Notes under the pieces: model-generated | What the model was told of the DNA's origin: nothing | Seen by the model: only the letters and a program-made list of their open reading frames with translations | The model's database searches: none | Shown: piece by piece, positions 6,070 through 9,913 of the stretch | Position numbering within the stretch: position 1 is the first letter of the stretch | Layout: the number at the start of each line of letters is the position of its first letter | Assembly: GCA_033791145.1 (NCBI GenBank) | Contig: JASJHH010000211.1 | Span: 1 to 9,913, forward strand | Direction of reading: 5' to 3' | Length of the DNA stretch: 9,913 nt | Source of the DNA: JAALKW01 sp033791145 | Lineage (GTDB): Bacteria > Pseudomonadota > Gammaproteobacteria > Legionellales > Legionellaceae | Position numbers and translations under genes: made by a program

Positions 6070-6698
6070 TAATTCACGCCTAATTTAATGCGATTACGTT
6101 CGTTTTTTTTACGCCATGCATTGGTGTCTCTGAGCGAATACACACAACCGCAATATTCTTGCTTATAAAATTCCTCACGCTTTGCAATTTCATACATCCT
6201 GGCCGCCCCGCCGCCTTTCCGCCAGTTGTACGTCCAATATGTCATATTGTCATAACGACTTGCAGCACGAATTCCCGCATCATTAATTTGATTCATGTCT
6301 TTCCAGCGTGAAATACCAAGTGAGGTCGATATCACAGGAAATCCATGCTCATGGGCATACAGTGCGGTACGCTCAAAACGCATATCAAAACACGCGGTGC
6401 AACGCTTGCCACGCTCAGGCTCCCATTCAAGGCCCTTTACTCGTTCAAACCAATTGTCTTTATCATAATCGGCATCAATTAATTCAATCCCATGCTTTTC
6501 AGCGAATTTAATGTTTTCTAGCTTTCTCGTTTCATATTCTTGAACCGGATGAATATTGGGATTATAGAAAAAAATAGAAAAATCAATGTTCGAGGCAAGC
6601 AAGGCCTCCATGACCTCACCTGAGCACGGCGCACAACACGAATGCAATAAAAGCTTATCAGCGCCATCAGGTAATTCTAAAACCGGTCTTTCTAACAT
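6048..6698 (-). CDS. queH: Epoxyqueuosine reductase QueH
   Basis: QueH performs the last step of queuosine synthesis, reducing epoxyqueuosine to queuosine at position 34 of tRNAs with GUN anticodons. It is the non-orthologous alternative to cobalamin-dependent QueG. The 216-residue protein has the DUF208/QueH signatures: H-S-C-C-A-P-C (19-25), R-C-T-A-C-F-D-M-R (99-107) and Y-C-G-C-V-Y-S (182-188). The C21-C22-C25 and C100-C103 residues fit an iron-sulfur centre, with C183/C185 as the probable redox pair. All expected cysteines are present, so it should be active. The ATG at 6698 shares one base with the orn stop (TGATG), so translation is probably coupled to orn. It is the last gene of the mnmC(o)-cca-orn-queH unit. 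The other queuosine genes (queC-F, tgt, queA) are not in this window. Confidence 0.95.
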   Translation of the reverse strand: MLERPVLELPDGADKLLLHSCCAPCSGEVMEALLASNIDFSIFFYNPNIHPVQEYETRKLENIKFAEKHGIELIDADYDKDNWFERVKGLEWEPERGKRCTACFDMRFERTALYAHEHGFPVISTSLGISRWKDMNQINDAGIRAASRYDNMTYWTYNWRKGGGAARMYEIAKREEFYKQEYCGCVYSLRDTNAWRKKNERNRIKLGVNYYEVSVE

Positions 6699-7255
6699 CA
6701 GACAGCCTCACTCGGTAAGCTGATAAAATGCTTGCGGTAATAAATAAGCTCATCAATCGAGTCTTTGATATCATCCAATGCCAAATGCTTAGATTGCTTA
6801 TCAAAGCCTTTGGGTAAGTCAGGCGCCCAGCGCTTTGCAAGCTCTTTTATCGTACTCACATCAATATGTCGATAATGAAAAAAGGCTGCGAGCTCTGGCA
6901 TGTAATTGCATAAAAAACGTCTATCCTGACAAATCGTATTGCCACACATGGGTGACACGCCTTTATCTAAATATTGCTTTAAAAATGCAATCGTTTTAGC
7001 TTCAGCTTCACTTTCCGTGACTTCACTTAGCCGAACGCGATCCATTAGTCCTGACTTTCCATGTTGTTTCGTATTCCAAGCATCCATTGCATCTAAGCGC
7101 GTATCTGACTGATGCACCGCAAAAACAGGGCCTTCTTCTAAAATATTTAAATTTTTATCTGTGACGATAGTCGCAATCTCAATAATTCTGTCTTGCTCTG
7201 GCGAAAGCCCTGTCATTTCTAAATCAATCCAAATTAAATGCTGTTTGTTTTTCAT
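6698..7255 (-). CDS. orn: Oligoribonuclease
   Basis: Orn is a 3'-5' exoribonuclease that degrades very short RNAs, chiefly dinucleotides including pGpG from cyclic-di-GMP breakdown, and is often essential in gammaproteobacteria. The 185-residue length fits. The DEDDh catalytic set is visible: D11 and E13 in W-I-D-L-E-M-T-G-L, an ExoII-like middle region, D111 in G-N-T-I-C-Q-D-R-R-F, and H157 with D162 in H-L-A-L-D-D. Two small departures from the common pattern are C109 (usually G) and L158 (usually R or Q); neither is a catalytic ligand. AGGT upstream supports the ATG. It follows cca by 13 bases and overlaps queH by one base. Confidence 0.97.
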   Translation of the reverse strand: MKNKQHLIWIDLEMTGLSPEQDRIIEIATIVTDKNLNILEEGPVFAVHQSDTRLDAMDAWNTKQHGKSGLMDRVRLSEVTESEAEAKTIAFLKQYLDKGVSPMCGNTICQDRRFLCNYMPELAAFFHYRHIDVSTIKELAKRWAPDLPKGFDKQSKHLALDDIKDSIDELIYYRKHFISLPSEAV

Positions 7256-7268
7256 AAATTACCTAATT

Positions 7269-8342
7269 TTATAAAATTGCTTGAACGGCGCTTACACGGC
7301 TATCATACAGTGCTTTTTTCATTGCTTCACCTTGGTGGCCTTTGGCGACCAATGCTGATACATCAACCATATTACAGGCTTCTCGCGCATTCTGCCATTT
7401 TTTTCGCATATCACTACGCGCTTCGCACACGATTAATAAATCTTTAAACCGTTCTGGCTTTCGAAACGCATCGACCCGCTCCAAAGCTGATACTATCTGC
7501 TTTGCATCATGATACGCTGCTTGATTAAATACAACAGCAAGTACCGCTAAATCTTTATAAGCATTGGGTACACGTAGCGTCTCACAAAACTTTTTTATTT
7601 TATTTTTATCTTGAATCCCTGACATAAATGCTGAAAATCGAATCAAAGCATTATCTGAACGCGCTGCAACTGCCACAAGCTTCTCTAGCATTGCCTGATG
7701 ATTTTCTGTGTCAAGTAATGGAAAAATTTCTCCAAATATACCCAAATCTTGCAAACTTTTCATAAATATTTCGGGATGACTTGAAACCAAACTCTTGTCC
7801 CATTCCTGCCATACACGCTCAGGCACCAAATGCTTTAACTCACCAGCTTTAAGCATTTGTTTAACCAGCACGGCTGTTTCATCGGCGACCCGAAATCCTA
7901 AAGCATAAAAACGCGCTGCAAATCGCGCAAGGCGCAATACGCGCACAGGATCTTCCATAAAAGCTTCTGAAACATGCTTTAATATTTTATGCTTTATATC
8001 ATCCACGCCATGATAGGGGTCTATTAGATTGCCGGCCTCGTCTTTTGCAATTGCATTAATGGTTAAGTCTCGCCGTAATAAATCTTCTTCTAGTGTAATA
8101 TTTGGATTTGCATCGCACGCAAAACCATAATACCCAGCACCTGATTTACGCTCGGTGCGTGCAAGCGCATATTCTTCTTTTGTTTTAGGATGCAAAAAAA
8201 CAGGGAAATCTCGCCCAACTTGCTGATAGCCTTGCTTTAATAACATATCAGGGGTTGCACCCACCACAACCCAATCTTGTTCATGCACAGGTTCGTTCAA
8301 TAACGCATCACGAACAGCCCCGCCAACCAAATAAATTTTCAT
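7269..8342 (-). CDS. cca: tRNA nucleotidyltransferase (CCA-adding), lacking the HD signature
   Basis: The enzyme adds or repairs the 3'-terminal CCA of tRNAs without a nucleic-acid template. The class II head is well kept: V-G-G-A-V-R-D (6-12), the metal-binding pair at 21 and 23, R-R-D-L-T-I-N-A (90-97), E-D-P-V-R-V-L-R-L-A-R-F-A-A-R (130-144) and P-E-R-V-W-Q-E (174-180). As recalled from E. coli Cca, position 21 is Asp; here it is Glu (E-Q-D), a conservative change that may occur elsewhere. The protein has 357 residues against about 412 in E. coli. The C-terminal HD phosphohydrolase segment is shortened, and where a C-H-D motif is expected after V-R-F-A the sequence reads I-R-F-S-A-F-M-S-G (234-242). 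Nucleotide addition should survive; phosphatase and phosphodiesterase activity should not. The ribosome site overlaps the stop of the upstream gene. Confidence 0.94.
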   Translation of the reverse strand: MKIYLVGGAVRDALLNEPVHEQDWVVVGATPDMLLKQGYQQVGRDFPVFLHPKTKEEYALARTERKSGAGYYGFACDANPNITLEEDLLRRDLTINAIAKDEAGNLIDPYHGVDDIKHKILKHVSEAFMEDPVRVLRLARFAARFYALGFRVADETAVLVKQMLKAGELKHLVPERVWQEWDKSLVSSHPEIFMKSLQDLGIFGEIFPLLDTENHQAMLEKLVAVAARSDNALIRFSAFMSGIQDKNKIKKFCETLRVPNAYKDLAVLAVVFNQAAYHDAKQIVSALERVDAFRKPERFKDLLIVCEARSDMRKKWQNAREACNMVDVSALVAKGHQGEAMKKALYDSRVSAVQAIL

Positions 8343-8351
8343 GTGTTCATC

Positions 8352-9482
8352 CTATGCTAAAAAAACACCTTGCTTCATCATTTTTATCAAAAAACGAGCG
8401 GGTGATAAAGTATCTATAACAGATTGTGATAGCCATGCAGGTTCGTTGCAAATCACTCTTGCTAAATACTCTGCTGCAAGTGGAATACTCGTAAGCCCAC
8501 GCGAACCAAACCCGGCGCATACATATAATCTGGGATAATACGCCTCTGGCGCCGCAACAAAACCTTTCGCATGTTTTGATAAAGCAGCGAATTGCTTTTG
8601 AAGTGCAATTGCATCTGGCACAGGGCCAACCAAAGGCAAATAATCCGGTGTTTTTGCACGCACACCCGCCCATGCGTTTACCACTTGATTCGACCAAATA
8701 TTTTGCGCAGGCATTGCAGCAAGCTTTGCTAAATTAGCAAAATTATCTTTTTGATTTATTGTATTATCAAACAAATCACCCTGATAACTTGCGCCTATCC
8801 AATGCATATCATTATCTGCTGGTAATATATGTCCTGATCCACATACTGGCAATTTTAATGCGCTTGATGCAGCATTGCTTTTTATCGCCGTCATCTGACC
8901 TCGAAATAATTCAACCGGAAAATGCTGTGTTTCAGGAAAAGCTGCCACACCCGCCCCATTGGCAAGTATAATAATAGGCGTATCAAGTAAGCTTAAATCT
9001 TTTATGGTTGTATTGGGTTGAAAATCAATATCAGACTGATTAATTAAAAACTCACATAATACCCGCGTATCAAGCCATCCTGCATCCTGAACAAATAAAG
9101 CGCTTGATGTAATATTTACACCCGCCAACGCTGATGCTTTTTCTGCGCTCACCCGCTCTGCTAAACTAGATGCTTTTTTGTCTCTAAATTGCAATATGCC
9201 GCTTAACTCGCCAGAAATTTTATTTTGCTTAAGCCAGGCTTTATATCTTTGCGTTGCAAACAAAAAAGCATGTCGCATCCATGTGCTTACAGGTGAGCTA
9301 TAAGCCGATAAATCAGGGTACAACACGGCTTTTTCAACGCCTGATGCACCATGCGCCGCATGAGGTGCGCTATCTAGCAACTTCACCTGAAAACCACGCT
9401 GATTCAGCGTATAGGCCGTAAAACAGCCCGCAAGGCCTGCGCCAACCACAATGGCCCGTTTTTCTCGTGATTTAAATGCCAT
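8352..9482 (-). CDS. Free-standing MnmC oxidase-domain protein (FAD-dependent cmnm5U34 tRNA oxidoreductase-like)
   Basis: A 376-residue FAD protein of the DAO superfamily. It has V-V-G-A-G-L-A-G (12-19, dinucleotide fold), G-A-S-G (45-48), L-Y-P-D-L-S (54-59), R-G-Q-M (194-197), G-V-R-A-K-T-P-D-Y-L-P-L-V-G-P (273-287), G-F-G-S-R-G-L (324-330) and L-S-P-A-R-F near the end. The order and wording match the C-terminal oxidase half of MnmC, which converts cmnm5(s2)U34 to nm5(s2)U34 in tRNA. The N-terminal methyltransferase half, fused in E. coli, is absent: the next gene upstream is divergent and unrelated. ATG 9482 follows GAGAGA by three bases; an in-frame TTG at 9485 would add one residue. It is first in the unit, nine bases before cca. 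A different DAO-family substrate, such as glycine or sarcosine, is less likely. Confidence 0.82.
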   Translation of the reverse strand: MAFKSREKRAIVVGAGLAGCFTAYTLNQRGFQVKLLDSAPHAAHGASGVEKAVLYPDLSAYSSPVSTWMRHAFLFATQRYKAWLKQNKISGELSGILQFRDKKASSLAERVSAEKASALAGVNITSSALFVQDAGWLDTRVLCEFLINQSDIDFQPNTTIKDLSLLDTPIIILANGAGVAAFPETQHFPVELFRGQMTAIKSNAASSALKLPVCGSGHILPADNDMHWIGASYQGDLFDNTINQKDNFANLAKLAAMPAQNIWSNQVVNAWAGVRAKTPDYLPLVGPVPDAIALQKQFAALSKHAKGFVAAPEAYYPRLYVCAGFGSRGLTSIPLAAEYLARVICNEPAWLSQSVIDTLSPARFLIKMMKQGVFLA

Positions 9483-9515
9483 CAATCTCTCAATATTTAT
9501 TTTTTGATTAAAAAC

Positions 9516-9530
9516 AAAGCATAATGCTTT
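9516..9530. repeat. Small palindrome AAAGCA-TAA-TGCTTT
   Basis: Two 6-base arms around a 3-base centre are followed by further T residues to 9533. It lies in the divergent spacer, nearer the mnmC(o)-like start. It could be an operator half-site pair; the stem is too short and AT-rich to act well as a terminator, and no gene ends there. Confidence 0.4.
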
Positions 9531-9584
9531 TTTATGATCTACCCTTAGGCATATAGGTTCAATTTAGTTCGGTATTTTAAATTT

Positions 9585-9592
9585 AAAGGAGA
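9585..9592 (+). promoter_or_regulatory. Strong ribosome-binding site of the lipoprotein gene
   Basis: AAAGGAGA sits four bases before the ATG at 9597 and fixes that start. It is the best Shine-Dalgarno match on the plus strand of this window, which suggests efficient translation. Confidence 0.8.
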
Positions 9593-9596
9593 CAAC

Positions 9597-9913
9597 ATGA
9601 AAGTAAAATTCGCTTGGATAACTGCCATTGTGCTAAGCCTTTTTATGATCTCCTGTGTCGGACAAGAAGCACCTACAAAAAAAACAGACAAAAAAACAAA
9701 CAAAACATCCCGTATTCAAAAGCTCATGCATATTATTTCAGCCAAGCGATGTGAAAGAGAAAAAATTCGCTCATACCCAGCGCTTCGAAAAATGCTAGAA
9801 GCACCTGATACGCACATGAGCCCTGCTGTGATTAGTAAGATAGTCACCTCGCTCAAATGCGCTGAAAAATATCATTCAACTCATAATCAAATTTTAACTG
9901 TCATTGACTATTC
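9597..9913 (+). CDS. Putative lipoprotein of unknown function (3' end outside window)
   Basis: The frame is open for 105 codons from ATG 9597 to the edge, without a stop. Residues 1-19 form a lipoprotein signal peptide: K2 and K4, a hydrophobic core (5-18), then M-I-S-C, with C20 as the lipidation site. Residue +2 is valine rather than aspartate, so outer-membrane sorting by Lol would be expected. A Lys/Thr-rich linker (about 24-38) follows, then a likely helical, basic region with two cysteines (C52, C88) that might form a disulfide in the periplasm. I do not recognise the family. The gene stands alone on its strand, divergent from the RNA-processing unit, so context gives no function. The ribosome site AAAGGAGA and the intact signal peptide make it a real gene. 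Confidence 0.75.
   Translation, partial: MKVKFAWITAIVLSLFMISCVGQEAPTKKTDKKTNKTSRIQKLMHIISAKRCEREKIRSYPALRKMLEAPDTHMSPAVISKIVTSLKCAEKYHSTHNQILTVIDY

Larger units (their letters stand above)
9483..9596. other. Divergent AT-rich spacer upstream of the mnmC(o)-like and lipoprotein genes
   Basis: This 114-base stretch must hold the start signals for both directions. I could not find a -35/-10 pair with acceptable match and spacing on either strand. It contains one small palindrome (9516-9530) and a strong ribosome site for the lipoprotein. Confidence 0.5.

Noticed and set aside
6065..6110. Possible intrinsic terminator after hemY (CGTAAT at 6065-6070, ATTACG at 6093-6098, then T8 at 6103-6110)
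   Set aside because: The stem is only six AT-rich pairs with a 22-base loop and a four-base gap before the T tract; the T run is explained by lysine codons of queH on the other strand.
8347..8697. 116-codon minus-strand frame inside the mnmC(o)-like gene
   Set aside because: It shares the strand with a well-supported gene in another frame and its cysteine- and arginine-rich translation shows no family signature.
1..9913. Mobile element, prophage, toxin-antitoxin or CRISPR-like system
   Set aside because: No transposase, integrase, terminal repeats, spaced direct repeats or small toxin/antitoxin pair was seen; nearly all sequence is taken by recognised housekeeping genes.

Overview
The window comes from an AT-rich (roughly 40% GC by eye) gammaproteobacterial chromosome. 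The evidence is a hemC-hemD-hemX-hemY cluster, FtsB, a gamma-type Cca and Orn, and an oxidase of the MnmC C-terminal family. The base composition and the Cca and MnmC-like sequences would suit Legionellales or a similar AT-rich, host-associated lineage, but that placement is a guess. No mobile element, CRISPR array, rRNA or tRNA gene was found; most of the region is housekeeping.

Layout. Positions 1-162 (minus) hold the start of an ABC-2 type polysaccharide-export permease that runs off the left edge. A divergent spacer rich in ATTTGAT repeats separates it from a YaiI/YqxD (DUF188) gene (276-737, plus). That gene converges on, and overlaps, a minus-strand unit ftsB - rhodanese - TauE/SafE permease (2132 down to 705). 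ftsB is divergent from the heme unit hemC-hemD-hemX-hemY (2191-6069, plus), and the two appear to share one short promoter region. hemY converges on a second minus-strand unit of four tightly packed genes, mnmC(o)-like - cca - orn - queH (9482 down to 6048). At the right edge a lipoprotein gene of unknown function starts (9597, plus) and runs off the window.

How the genes work together. HemC and HemD carry out successive steps from porphobilinogen to uroporphyrinogen III. HemX and HemY are inner-membrane proteins that commonly accompany them. The four-gene minus unit is entirely RNA-related. The MnmC-like oxidase and QueH act on tRNA wobble position 34, Cca builds the 3' CCA end, and Orn clears short oligoribonucleotides. 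The rhodanese and TauE/SafE permease form a plausible sulfane-sulfur/sulfite handling pair, here placed behind the divisome gene ftsB.

The points most worth a second look are: a free-standing MnmC oxidase domain without its methyltransferase half; a short Cca whose HD phosphohydrolase signature is missing; the dense wobble-base/RNA operon; apparently overlapping divergent -10 elements between ftsB and hemC; and a repeat cluster upstream of the export permease. I found no convincing sign of a wholly new defence or mobile system.
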